Shown here one piece after another: positions 8,731 to 17,340 of a stretch of 64,000 nt of DNA. This stretch comes from Vibrio sp. S9_S30. GTDB lineage: Bacteria; Pseudomonadota; Gammaproteobacteria; Enterobacterales; Vibrionaceae. The DNA lies in assembly GCF_014694455.1 (NCBI RefSeq), contig NZ_JAAUWT010000015.1:86661-150660 (forward strand), read 5' to 3'. Each line of letters begins with the position of its first letter. Position 1 is the first letter of the stretch. Made by a program: the position numbers and the translations under genes. The notes below the pieces were generated by a model. It searched no databases. It was not told where the DNA came from and worked only from the letters and a program-made list of their open reading frames with translations.

Positions 8731-9870
8731 TTAGAACGTGAAAGCTAAACTGCCTGATGCACCAAATTGGTTGTTTCCTGCATAACTACCTGCAAGATCG
8801 ATGTTGACAACATCAAATGGACTAAAGCCCAGTCCAAATGTGACCGAATTATCTACTGTGTTTTTGGTATCGATCTCATAACCTAATCGTAACTGAGCCC
8901 AATCCCAGGCGTTTGCCTCAGCCCCGAATCGGACAAATTGTGTATCGTCATTCACGTCCACGAAGCGCGTTTGAGCCGTTACATCCGCATCTGCAGCTAA
9001 GGTAAAGAACTCTGAAATGTAAGCTGCCCCTACCGTTATCTGAGGTGACAGTTCATAGACAAAATTTGTATCAGTTGTTATTGATTGCTTTAGGATATCC
9101 TTAATTACTATCGCCCCTCTAAAATGGTTACCCAACAACCATACGGCACCTAAATCTAGGTTGAATGCCGAGTCTGTTGTTTCTCCTTTATTGTATTCAT
9201 CTATTTTGAAGTCATTAACATTGATACTTTGCGAATAAGTCGTCAGCTTTTGGAATTTGGGCGTCACACCAAATGAGAACTGCTGTCCCCCAACATTCAT
9301 GTGTTTGGCTATCGCTACCCCCACTTCGGTATAACCAAAAGCAACCAAATCGACATCTGTATCTTGAACTCTTTGACTCGTATCACTCAAACTATCCGAT
9401 ACTTTAGACGCCACATTTGTTATCCCGATCACTTCGACATAGCCAGAAGAAAACACATTTGCCGACACAACTTGAGTTGGTATCGCTACTGCTATTCCCA
9501 AGTTCCCAGAAACGGTAAGAGGCTTATGACCAGACAAGGAATCTAACTGACCATTTAGTTCTTGAAGTAGAGCAGTGCTTGGTGATGCCTGCACTTTTTC
9601 AAACGTTTTTTTCACGTCATCAATGAGTTCAATGGCACTGTCTGTGTCTCGTACTTTCACTCCCCCAGCAGGAATCAGTATTGCAAAGTCGTCCGAATCT
9701 TCACTGATCGCCGCAAGTGCAGGGTTGTAGAATGGTGCAACCAAGTATTCTCCCGACGCTATCCCAGTATTACCCATGCCATTTCCACGTCCATCGGCGA
9801 CATGATTAGCTGCACTGACAGACAGCGACAACAAAGATAAGCCAAAAGCCACCGCATTTTTGTTTTTCAT
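8731..9870 (-). CDS. Outer-membrane beta-barrel protein of the TraF_2 family
   Basis: The 379-residue product begins with a signal peptide ending near 'SVSAANH' and then 'GRGNGMGNTGIASGEYLVAPFYNPA'-type sequence (pattern residues 28-52) typical of the family often annotated 'conjugal transfer protein TraF'. It shows alternating hydrophobic beta strands and ends in phenylalanine (SLAFTF), the usual outer-membrane insertion signal. There are no conjugation genes nearby, so the conjugation name is probably misleading. A FadL-like role in taking up hydrophobic compounds is possible but unproven. It stands alone, with its own terminator. Confidence 0.75.
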   Translation of the reverse strand: MKNKNAVAFGLSLLSLSVSAANHVADGRGNGMGNTGIASGEYLVAPFYNPALAAISEDSDDFAILIPAGGVKVRDTDSAIELIDDVKKTFEKVQASPSTALLQELNGQLDSLSGHKPLTVSGNLGIAVAIPTQVVSANVFSSGYVEVIGITNVASKVSDSLSDTSQRVQDTDVDLVAFGYTEVGVAIAKHMNVGGQQFSFGVTPKFQKLTTYSQSINVNDFKIDEYNKGETTDSAFNLDLGAVWLLGNHFRGAIVIKDILKQSITTDTNFVYELSPQITVGAAYISEFFTLAADADVTAQTRFVDVNDDTQFVRFGAEANAWDWAQLRLGYEIDTKNTVDNSVTFGLGFSPFDVVNIDLAGSYAGNNQFGASGSLAFTF

Positions 9871-10036
9871 AACCTATTCCAATTATTATTTATATAGCTC
9901 AATTATTTTCATAAAAAATATGAAGATAATCTCTCTTTCAATAGATTATTGTAATGTATGACTGGAGTAATAACCGCGATTTAATGTGACCTACAGCGCC
10001 TTTTGAAAAGGTTAAACCGAAGGAAAAAAGAGAAAG

Positions 10037-10315
10037 TTAAGGTAGGAAAGTAAAAAGAGATTCACCAGAAATGAGCCTTTCCTTCTGTGCTTTTGGCAAT
10101 TGTTTGATTTGATATTCTAGCTTTAACGCTGTGCTCTTCGAGTCTGTTATATAGAACCACTCCAGTGTTAAAGGCATTTTTCCGCGTAAGAATTTTGCCC
10201 CTTTTCCAATTTGATGCTGGCGAAACCGACGAATCACGTGGTCGGTAACGCCGCAATACAAAGACGCATTTCTGTCTCTTACAAGGTAAACAAACCAAGC
10301 GTCTTCACTGATCAT
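10037..10315 (-). CDS. GIY-YIG nuclease-domain protein (UPF0213/YhbQ-like)
   Basis: A 92-residue single-domain protein. The GIY-YIG signature appears as 'WFVYLVRD' followed by 'LYCGVTDHVIRRFRQH', with the conserved Arg/His and a later 'LEYQIKQLPKAQKERLI', as in the UPF0213 family. Members bind and may cut DNA; the biological role is unclear. Its ATG overlaps the stop of the upstream yceH-like gene by 4 bases (ATGA type), so the two are translationally coupled. Confidence 0.88.
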   Translation of the reverse strand: MISEDAWFVYLVRDRNASLYCGVTDHVIRRFRQHQIGKGAKFLRGKMPLTLEWFYITDSKSTALKLEYQIKQLPKAQKERLISGESLFTFLP

Positions 10316-10974
10316 TGATTGATTAACGCTCGAAGTTGTTTTAAGGCATCCTTAAGCTCAGAAATTTCTGATTTCAGCTCAGACACTTCATCTTCTAGCG
10401 CTGCTACTCTCGCGGTATCGTGAGTAGACTCTGTTGAAACAGTAAACTGTGACTCAATATCAACTTCACCACAGAATAAGTGCTGATAGCGAGATTCGCG
10501 TTTTCCGGGTTCACGAGGTAGTTTTACGACTAACGCCCCCTCTTCACGTGCAGCTAACCCTTCCAGCACACTTTCTGTTTCTTTGACATCAATAAAGGAA
10601 CAAAGCCTATTTGTTCGAGTACGAAGTTCCCCCGGAGTCTGTGCTCCTCTGAGCAACATACAGCATACAATGCCTTTTTCTTGTGCCGTAAATTTCAAAC
10701 TTCCAAATTCTGTATTACAAAACCGATGCTGATATTTAGCCGCACGAGAGTTAAAGCTGCTTTCGTCGGTAACGAGCCTGCGTTGTATTAACGAGTCCAA
10801 GGCATTTTGCACCTCACCTTCTGACAATGAAAGCACGGGCTCTCGATTGCTTTTCTGGTTACACGCAGACGTTAAGCTGTTTAAAGTAAGCGGGTAATGA
10901 TCTGGCGTCGTCACTTCCTTTTCAATTAAGCAGCCAATCACACGAGCTTCAATAGCGCTCAATTCAATGCTCAT
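10312..10974 (-). CDS. YceH/UPF0502 (DUF480) family protein
   Basis: 220 residues. The N-terminus 'LSAIEARVIGCLIEKEVTTPDHYPLTLNSL' pattern (residues 4-33) is diagnostic for DUF480/YceH, which is built from two winged-helix domains. The C-terminal 30 residues form a predicted coiled coil ('ALEDEVSELKSEISELKDAL'). The winged-helix fold suggests nucleic-acid binding, but function is unknown. It is followed directly by the coupled GIY-YIG gene. Confidence 0.9.
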   Translation of the reverse strand: MSIELSAIEARVIGCLIEKEVTTPDHYPLTLNSLTSACNQKSNREPVLSLSEGEVQNALDSLIQRRLVTDESSFNSRAAKYQHRFCNTEFGSLKFTAQEKGIVCCMLLRGAQTPGELRTRTNRLCSFIDVKETESVLEGLAAREEGALVVKLPREPGKRESRYQHLFCGEVDIESQFTVSTESTHDTARVAALEDEVSELKSEISELKDALKQLRALINQ

Positions 10975-11017
10975 TCAACCTTCCTTCTTATTTCTACCTT
11001 TGATAACGCCCCCTGAA

Positions 11018-11203
11018 TTAATGGTTAGTGATCAAAGGAATTCGTAGTGGCATGCCATCCAAAGATAGGACAACTATTTTACTTCGACTCAGTTCTATTT
11101 CAGTAATTTCTTGCAACTGACGACCTTCTTTATATGAAGAACTTAGCTTACTTCTCGTGGAAGCGTTGCTCTCTTTGGTGTTGCATTCATCGATAGGTGT
11201 CAT
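11018..11203 (-). CDS. Possible small hypothetical protein (61 residues)
   Basis: Open frame upstream of the YceH-like gene on the same strand, beginning MTPIDECNTKESNAST and ending in a short hydrophobic segment 'SKIVVLSLDGMPLRIPL'. No ribosome site is obvious before the ATG and I recognise no family. It could be a real small protein or chance. The rest of the 10975-11394 gap holds the divergent promoters and a leader hairpin before the YeeX-like gene (arms AATCAAAA 11353-11360 and TTTTGATT 11372-11379). Confidence 0.3.
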   Translation of the reverse strand: MTPIDECNTKESNASTRSKLSSSYKEGRQLQEITEIELSRSKIVVLSLDGMPLRIPLITNH

Positions 11204-11394
11204 AGTTTCGTGGTAATTGTTTAGATACTTAGGAAGATGATATAGCGGTTCAGGAGCTCAACACAACTGTTCTCAGTGTGTATGTTTAAATTTTCATCAT
11301 AAGACGCAAGGGATTGATCTAAAGTCTGTTAAGCGCTCCTGCATTATGTTTTAATCAAAAAAAGTTACTCGTTTTGATTTTGGGGAAAAATCCT

Positions 11395-11709
11395 ATGAAC
11401 AACGTATTTGAAATCGTTAACCAAGCTCGTCGTAAAAACAAACTAAAACGTGAGTTGCAAGATAACGATAAGAAAATTCGTGATAACACTAAGCGTGTTG
11501 ATCTACTAGAAAACCTATTGGACTACATCAAGCCAGAAATGAAGCCTGATGAAATCGTCGCTATTATTAAGAACATGAAAGCCGATTATGAAGATCGCAT
11601 TGATGACCATATCATCAAAAGCGCAGAAATCTCTAAAGTACGCCGCGACATCAGCCGCAAGATCCGCGAACTCACAGAGGCAGACAAGCAAACTCAAGGT
11701 AAAAAATAA
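11395..11709 (+). CDS. YeeX/DUF496 family protein
   Basis: 104 residues, highly charged and helical. It closely follows E. coli YeeX in the stretches 'RRKNKLKREL', 'KKIRDNTKRV', 'DYIKP' and 'MKADYEDRIDDHIIK'. The family is predicted to form coiled-coil structures; its function is not established. I choose the ATG at 11395 over the in-frame ATG at 11374 because 'TGGGG' lies about 8-10 bases upstream and the product then begins at the conserved region. A strong terminator follows, so it is probably monocistronic. Confidence 0.9.
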   Translation: MNNVFEIVNQARRKNKLKRELQDNDKKIRDNTKRVDLLENLLDYIKPEMKPDEIVAIIKNMKADYEDRIDDHIIKSAEISKVRRDISRKIRELTEADKQTQGKK

Positions 11710-11760
11710 ACCAACTCGCTTATCTGTATTAGTTTGAACCTAATCTAATATTCGCTTTCA

Positions 11761-11792
11761 GACCCCTGCCATGCAGGGGTTTTTCTTTTTCC
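11761..11792 (+). terminator. Terminator of the YeeX-like gene
   Basis: Hairpin ACCCCTGC-CATG-CAGGGGT followed by TTTTCTTTTT. The gap on to the next gene (11710-12038) holds nothing else that I recognise beyond a presumed promoter. Confidence 0.9.
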
Positions 11793-12038
11793 TTTAACAA
11801 TATCTGCACCAAAACTGACTGATCCGCTCAACATAAATCGGTATAGAGCCATTTATTTTTTACGTTTAACGTTTGCGTAATCGCTTACTTTCACTTTCCT
11901 TAACACCTTGTATTCCCCAGCAATTCAGCTCTTGATATAGTTAGACAAAATGACCATTCGGGGCACGGATAACCCCCACCATCTCATGAAGAGAAGAATT
12001 GGTAGCAGTAAAACCGATGAGACTATGAGGGTCAATTA

Positions 12039-12293
12039 ATGGAATTCAGCACTGTAGAAATTTTGGGTTACGCTTCGTCAATCATGGTAGCAATCTCGCT
12101 CATGATGAAAGACATCGTATTGCTTCGAGTACTTAACTTTATTGGGTGTGCACTTTTCACAAGCTATGGCTTGATGATCGATGCTATGCCTGTGGTCGTT
12201 ACCAACGGTTTTATCGCTTGCGTGAACGTCTACTTCCTTCTCAAGATGTATAACGAGAAAAAAGCAGAAAACTTGGAAGCAGCAAAAGCGTAA
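12039..12293 (+). CDS. Small inner-membrane protein of the YgjV type
   Basis: 84 residues with three hydrophobic segments (about 7-22, 27-46 and 50-69). 'GYASSIMVAISLMMKDIVLLR' (pattern residues 10-30) and 'LNFIGCALFTSYG' resemble one half of a PQ-loop/SemiSWEET-like fold, as in the Imp-YgjV family. Small sugar transport is conceivable from the fold but not shown. It is monocistronic, with a ribosome site GAGGG and a strong terminator 55 bases after the stop. Confidence 0.8.
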   Translation: MEFSTVEILGYASSIMVAISLMMKDIVLLRVLNFIGCALFTSYGLMIDAMPVVVTNGFIACVNVYFLLKMYNEKKAENLEAAKA

Positions 12294-12348
12294 GTGCTTT
12301 TTCCTACTATTTGAAGTGCTTCAACTTTAAATAAAAGAAGTGCCAAAG

Positions 12349-12383
12349 AAAGACCCAATAGCATTGCCATTGGGTCTTTTGTT
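12349..12383 (+). terminator. Terminator after the YgjV-type gene
   Basis: Arms AAAGACCCAAT and ATTGGGTCTTT with a 9-base loop and a following T run. On the other strand it also lies just beyond the ruined ROK gene. Confidence 0.88.
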
Positions 12384-12475
12384 ATATTGGATATGAAAGC
12401 GCTGTGTTTAATAAGAAAGCATCATGTTTGATAAGATAATGTCTGAAAGACGGGATACATACTTGCCCCGTAAGA

Positions 12476-13006
12476 CTACAAATACTTTCCAACTCTAGAA
12501 GAGGCTATCTCCGCAACGGGGTAATCAAAACAGCTGTTCCACTCGTCGGTTAGATCCATCTCTCTGATCAATGCGTCGCTTATTGCCTTCGGCGAGGTGC
12601 CGCCAATAACGACGCACTCGGGATCAAACCAACTCAGAGTAAGCAACAATGCTGGCATCAACCTTTCAGCAGAGCGTTTGATCCAATTCGCAACAATCGG
12701 ATGAGAAATGTCCGGAATGTCTTCCAATTTCACCCACATTATTGTGTCTACCGGAATAAAGTTTCCCGTCAACGATCACAGCCCCACCAATACCATGACC
12801 AATTTCAATCAGAACCAAATGCTTTGTCTCTTCCCAAAGCCCGGAATAATATTCACCGACCGCCGCAACTTTACAGTCGTTATCAATCAAGACCGGATAG
12901 TCGAATTGCTCTACCCTTTAATGCGATTTACGGAAAAGAAATGGGTAAGCAGTGTACGCAAAAAGTCCTTATGAAATAACACAACGCCAATAGTGATATG
13001 CCGCAT
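12476..13006 (-). pseudogene. Degraded ROK-family (sugar kinase/repressor) gene
   Basis: Read on the minus strand, three frames must be joined to follow one ROK protein. First, from 13006, 'MRHITIGVVLFHKDFLRTLL' up to a stop near 12918. Then 'EQFDYPVLIDNDCKVAAVGE' and 'EIGHGIGGAVIVDGKLYSG', the ROK signature with 'GEIGRHSG', down to about 12666. Finally, in another frame, the C-terminal part with 'SWFDPECVVIGG' ending at 12476. The N-terminal helix-turn-helix or ATPase portion and the usual C-terminal end are missing. With at least two frameshifts and truncation at both ends, this is a relic of an NagC/Mlc-like gene. Confidence 0.8.
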
Positions 13007-13066
13007 TAAAAAAAGGCTCCCCTAGTTAAGCTGAACGAATACGGTTAAATCACATTCTGTATCCCC

Positions 13067-13104
13067 AAAAAAGCAGATGTTAACGCACCTGCTTTTATTT
13101 TTGC
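13067..13104 (+). terminator. Possible rho-independent terminator
   Basis: Arms AAAAGCAG (13069-13076) and CTGCTTTT (13089-13096) followed by ATTTTTG. It lies upstream of the binding-protein gene and may insulate it from the ROK remnant region. Confidence 0.55.
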
Positions 13105-13196
13105 TGTGTGCGATTCGTTCTTCAATGAGCTGATATAAAAATACCTTCTATACTCTAAGAAAAATCAAAACTTCTATGTACGTAAGGCGTTTATAC

Positions 13197-14429
13197 ATGA
13201 CATTGTTAAGTAGGTTACTGGGTTTTATTGCAACACTTTTCGTACCCATTTGCGCTTTTGCCAACACTTCCACTATAAATATTTACCTTGACGCCGATCG
13301 TTCCAACTACATTGAATCTGCCCGCTCAATTGAGCAAGGCGTTAAAACTGCCTTTCAAGAGGTGGGGAACACGATTCAGGGGCGAGAGGTCAATTTCGTT
13401 GTCTTGGATCATAGAGGCAATTCGCTCCGAAGCAAAAAAAATATGACGACATACCTTAACGATCCGAATGCATTAGTCATGTTTGCAGGGTTACATTCGC
13501 CCCCGCTGATCAAATACCGAGAGTACATCAATAAAAATAACATACTGATTCTTGTCCCATGGGCGGCGGGGGCACCAATTACGCGCTACCCAAGCAAAGA
13601 AAACTGGGTATTCAGGCTCTCGGTCGATGACAAAAAAGCAGGCGAAAGAATGGCAAACTTTGCCGTGAAAGACAGACAATGCAAAAAACCTCATTTGTTG
13701 CTAGAGGAAACACCTTGGGGAAAATCAAACGAAAGAAACATGACCGTTGCTATAAAAAGCTTTGGGCTGCCTGTCCCTAACGTCACTTGGTTTAACTGGG
13801 GTATCAACGAATCTGGCGCTCGCATTAAGATTCGAGAAATAATACGAGAGAATGCGGATTGCATCTTAATGGTTTCTAATGCCTCCGAAGGTGTTCAGAT
13901 CGTTAATGCGATGGCTTCATTTCCACTAGAAGAAAGGCTTCCCGTTGTCAGTCACTGGGGAATTACGGGAGGAGATTTTGCAGAGAAAGTCCCTCATACC
14001 GTTCGCTCTCGTTTAAACCTTTACGTCATTCAAACGTGCTTTTCATTTTTATCATCATCACAGACGGCCTTTTCCTCCAATGTACTCAAACAGGCAATGC
14101 AGCTATTCCCATCGGAAATTCAATCGGCTAACGACATCAAGGCGCCCACAGGGTTTATTCATGGTTACGATTTGTCCAAAGTCCTGATTCAAGCTTTGTC
14201 CCAAATCGAACTGGGTGATGATATGACGGTAAACCGATCCAAGTTGCGCATGGCTCTTGAAAAGATCGATAAGCCAGTAAAAGGGTTAGTCAAAACTTAT
14301 CATAAGCCTTTCAGTGAGTTTTCCGTTCAAAACCCTGATGCCCATGAAGCATTGGGATTAGCGGATTTATGCATGGCTAAATTCAATCCAGAAAACAACA
14401 TTTCGGTTATTCAAAAAACCTTAAACTGA
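13197..14429 (+). CDS. Periplasmic substrate-binding protein (branched-chain amino acid/ABC type) paired with a sensor kinase
   Basis: About 410 residues starting with a signal peptide (MTLLSRLLGFIATLF onward, cleavage near 'AFANTS'). The rest follows the Peripla_BP_6 fold: 'INIYLDADRSNYIESARSIE', 'GREVNFVVLDHRGN', 'LVMFAGLHSPP', 'ITRYPSKENWVFRLSVDDK'. I place the start at 13197, seven codons after the first ATG, because the signal peptide then begins properly. No ABC permease or ATPase genes are nearby; a hybrid kinase gene starts 16 bases after its stop. I infer that it is the ligand-binding partner of that kinase rather than part of an importer. Confidence 0.82.
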   Translation: MTLLSRLLGFIATLFVPICAFANTSTINIYLDADRSNYIESARSIEQGVKTAFQEVGNTIQGREVNFVVLDHRGNSLRSKKNMTTYLNDPNALVMFAGLHSPPLIKYREYINKNNILILVPWAAGAPITRYPSKENWVFRLSVDDKKAGERMANFAVKDRQCKKPHLLLEETPWGKSNERNMTVAIKSFGLPVPNVTWFNWGINESGARIKIREIIRENADCILMVSNASEGVQIVNAMASFPLEERLPVVSHWGITGGDFAEKVPHTVRSRLNLYVIQTCFSFLSSSQTAFSSNVLKQAMQLFPSEIQSANDIKAPTGFIHGYDLSKVLIQALSQIELGDDMTVNRSKLRMALEKIDKPVKGLVKTYHKPFSEFSVQNPDAHEALGLADLCMAKFNPENNISVIQKTLN

Positions 14430-14445
14430 GTTGAGGAGTTTGCGT

Positions 14446-16872
14446 TTGCTTAAGTCTCTATCGGCAAGACAATTATTTATATTATTCATTACTATTGTGG
14501 CAATTCTATTCGCTGGGATTGGCGGCGTGGTGATTAACCATCAAAGTAAAATAGCCCTCACATCCATTCAATCAGAAGCCACCAAAATTGAGCAGGTATC
14601 AGCGAAGCGATACGTTTTGCAATACCTTAAAGACAGAGAAACCGCTTTTAAGCGCTTGTCTTCCTCTCCTGCTTTGGTCAATGCCGCGATGGGCAACTCA
14701 GTGAGCGATCAAGAAATATTTGACCACATAAAGAAAGAACGTATTTTCAACGAATCGATCAAGGTGGCATTGTTCGACATAGCAAGTGATCTCGTATTCA
14801 GTGAGATAGATTTTTCGTATCGTGATCAACTGTCTTTGGATTACGTGAATAAAATCCTCATCAATAATGATTCGTTCATTGTGTCTCTTGTTCAAAAAAA
14901 TCAGCAACAATTTTTCTGGTTGTATGTCCCAATTACTTACAATAACTCCATTGAAGGCGTATTTATGGTGGAGTTTGAATTTAAGAGTAAAGAATTCTTT
15001 TCTGGTCTAATGGAAGACGGTCAACGATGGATCGCACTTCAGCAGTTAGAAACCAACGTAAACCCTCGTCCACCACAAGCCTTCCCGTGGCGCGTTTTTG
15101 AGGTACCTGTTAATCAATTTGGTCTAACACTGCTGTATGGCATTAATACCGATCTTGAGAATCAACAGAGAAGCACTTTGCTTTACAACCTTATCAATAC
15201 GACACTGATCGCGTTTGCTGTTTGCTTAATTGGTGCCTATTTGTTTGGTCGAAAACTGCTGGTTCAACCCTTCGAAGAACTTACCTTGTCCCGCCAGAAA
15301 TTGGCTGAGTATTCCAAACAACTTAACATTCAAGAGCAAGAATCGCGCAGGTTAGCGAAAGTCGCCAAGCATGCTAAAGATATCGTAATTATTACGGATG
15401 TAGAGGGAAATATCACATGGGTAAATAACGCTTTCACTCATCTTACGCAATATGAAATGAATGAAGTTATCGGAAAGAAACCGGGGGAATTACTCCAAGG
15501 CAAAAACACCAACGAAAACACAAAGTGTCGCATCCGAGAAGCCGTAAGTCACTGTAAAGGCATACGAGAAGAAATTCTTAACTACAATAAATCCGGTGAT
15601 CCGTATTGGATAGACATCGATATCAACCCAGTCTTAGATGAAAATGGCACAATAGAAGGGTTTATTGCGGTAGAAAGAGATATTTCAGAAAAACAACGCC
15701 TCCAAGCTTCACTAGAAGAAGCACGCGATAGAGCGGAAAAAGCGAATACGGCAAAATCTCACTTTCTAGCCAGTATTAGCCATGAAATACGGACTCCAAT
15801 GAACGGTATTTTAGGCATTGCGCAGTTAATAGCTAAAACTGAACTCACGGACACACAGCAAGAGTACCTCAACACTCTACTCAGTTCAGGTTCTCATATG
15901 ATGTCACTCCTCAATGACTTGCTCGACTTTTCAAAAATCGAGGCGGGATTATTGGTGTTGGTCCCAGAACACTTCTCATTGCTAACACTCATCAATGAAA
16001 TCAAAGCGACATACACTCCACTTTGCGAAGAGAAGTCTATCGACTTTAAGTGTATACATGCAATTGACGATACGGTATGGCTACTCGGAGACAGCGGAAG
16101 AATTAGGCAAGTTTTAACGAACTTACTGAGTAATGCTCTTAAATTTACATCTGAAGGCTGTATTACCGTTAAGGTGAGCTTAAGTACGAAGCCGGAAAAC
16201 CTGCAACCTATACTCACCGTGTCGGTTTCGGACACCGGAATAGGCATCGATCCAGACCGACAATCAGACATTTTCAACCCATTTATTCAAGCAGAAAGCA
16301 GTACAACTCGAAACTACGGTGGAACGGGGCTGGGGCTCGCAATCGCAAAACAGATTTGTAAAGCCATGTCTGGAAAAATTGAATTGCTCAGTACTCCAAA
16401 TCGCGGCAGCCAATTTATGGCCAGTGTCGAGCTGCAACTAGGTCATTCAAATACAGATCAAGCGCAAGACAATCACATGGAATACCAAGCGCACGGGATG
16501 AAAGCACTCATTGTAGAAGACAATAGCGTCAATAGCATGATCATGAAGAAATTCCTTCAAGCACGGGGGTTTGATTGCGATTTTGCAACAACTGGTAAAG
16601 CGGCAACAGAGTTGACTGAAACCACGTTTTACCCCTTTATCTTAATGGACAACCATATGCCCATTATGGATGGTATACAGGCAACAACGCTCATTCGAGC
16701 ACAAGAAATAAAGGGAAAGAAATCAATCATAATAGGGTGTACAGCAGATGCCTACGCAACCACCCGCGAGGCAATGATGAACGTCGGATGTGACGACGTC
16801 TTAGTGAAGCCAATTAAAGAAACGCTGCTTGATAATATGCTTCATCGACTGCATAAAAATCTTATGGCATAG
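14446..16872 (+). CDS. Hybrid sensor histidine kinase/response regulator
   Basis: About 808 residues. Order: membrane helix 1 (about residues 8-30), periplasmic sensor region of about 210 residues, membrane helix 2 ('LIAFAVCLIGAYLFG'), a PAS domain ('VIITDVEGNITWVNNAF'), a HisKA domain with phospho-accepting histidine in 'ASISHEIRTPMNG', an HATPase domain ('SDTGIGI', 'GTGLGLAIAKQ'), and a receiver domain ('ALIVEDNSVN', aspartate in 'ILMDNHMPIMDG'). I choose the TTG at 14446 because GAGGAG lies 7 bases upstream; no ATG is close. There is no histidine phosphotransfer domain, so a separate one is needed. It is cotranscribed with the binding protein just upstream. Confidence 0.93.
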   Translation: MLKSLSARQLFILFITIVAILFAGIGGVVINHQSKIALTSIQSEATKIEQVSAKRYVLQYLKDRETAFKRLSSSPALVNAAMGNSVSDQEIFDHIKKERIFNESIKVALFDIASDLVFSEIDFSYRDQLSLDYVNKILINNDSFIVSLVQKNQQQFFWLYVPITYNNSIEGVFMVEFEFKSKEFFSGLMEDGQRWIALQQLETNVNPRPPQAFPWRVFEVPVNQFGLTLLYGINTDLENQQRSTLLYNLINTTLIAFAVCLIGAYLFGRKLLVQPFEELTLSRQKLAEYSKQLNIQEQESRRLAKVAKHAKDIVIITDVEGNITWVNNAFTHLTQYEMNEVIGKKPGELLQGKNTNENTKCRIREAVSHCKGIREEILNYNKSGDPYWIDIDINPVLDENGTIEGFIAVERDISEKQRLQASLEEARDRAEKANTAKSHFLASISHEIRTPMNGILGIAQLIAKTELTDTQQEYLNTLLSSGSHMMSLLNDLLDFSKIEAGLLVLVPEHFSLLTLINEIKATYTPLCEEKSIDFKCIHAIDDTVWLLGDSGRIRQVLTNLLSNALKFTSEGCITVKVSLSTKPENLQPILTVSVSDTGIGIDPDRQSDIFNPFIQAESSTTRNYGGTGLGLAIAKQICKAMSGKIELLSTPNRGSQFMASVELQLGHSNTDQAQDNHMEYQAHGMKALIVEDNSVNSMIMKKFLQARGFDCDFATTGKAATELTETTFYPFILMDNHMPIMDGIQATTLIRAQEIKGKKSIIIGCTADAYATTREAMMNVGCDDVLVKPIKETLLDNMLHRLHKNLMA

Positions 16873-17340
16873 GACACTAATCGACCTACACAATATGATT
16901 TAATAAATTGATTTAATTAAAAAACAATTCATTAACAGTAACGTCGATATCTCTGGCGTTACTCATTTACATACTCTTCTCCTCACCCACTTTTTATGGT
17001 GAATACCCATACATAAAATGAGACATAATCCACAGTATTAATCATTGATGTTAATGAACTGTAACGCAAATTAACACCGCACGTACTGCAAGATTTTCTT
17101 TATATTTCCTACAGTAACGGGCGTCTTCTCACCATCATTCCTTGTTTCATTCTGCCTATCTGATCTGTTGGTCGCTCAAAATCTTATTGAACATGTGCTT
17201 CAAACGCATTAGCCTTGTTTATATTGAGACCATTAGTCTCAATATAACAATTGTGATTCTCAAAACATATCCAACACCTACCACTTTTGGAATGAGAATC
17301 ACGAAGAATGGAAACAACTAGAAGACTTAAGGAAATGAGC
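16873..17340. other. Intergenic region between the sensor kinase and the lipase gene
   Basis: No gene seen. It contains a hairpin AGTAACG/CGTTACT (16937-16943 and 16957-16963) without a T run, perhaps a weak terminator, then the presumed lipase promoter with the 12-base inverted repeat at 17219-17247. Confidence 0.5.
17219..17247. promoter_or_regulatory. 12-base inverted repeat upstream of the lipase gene, candidate operator
   Basis: Perfect arms TTATATTGAGAC and GTCTCAATATAA separated by 5 bases, about 95 bases before the lipase ATG. There is no T run, so a protein-binding site is more likely than a terminator. The regulator is unknown. Confidence 0.5.

Noticed and set aside
8731..9870. Conjugation gene (name TraF)
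   Set aside because: The family label is historical; no other transfer genes, relaxase or plasmid features exist in the window, so no mobile element is called.
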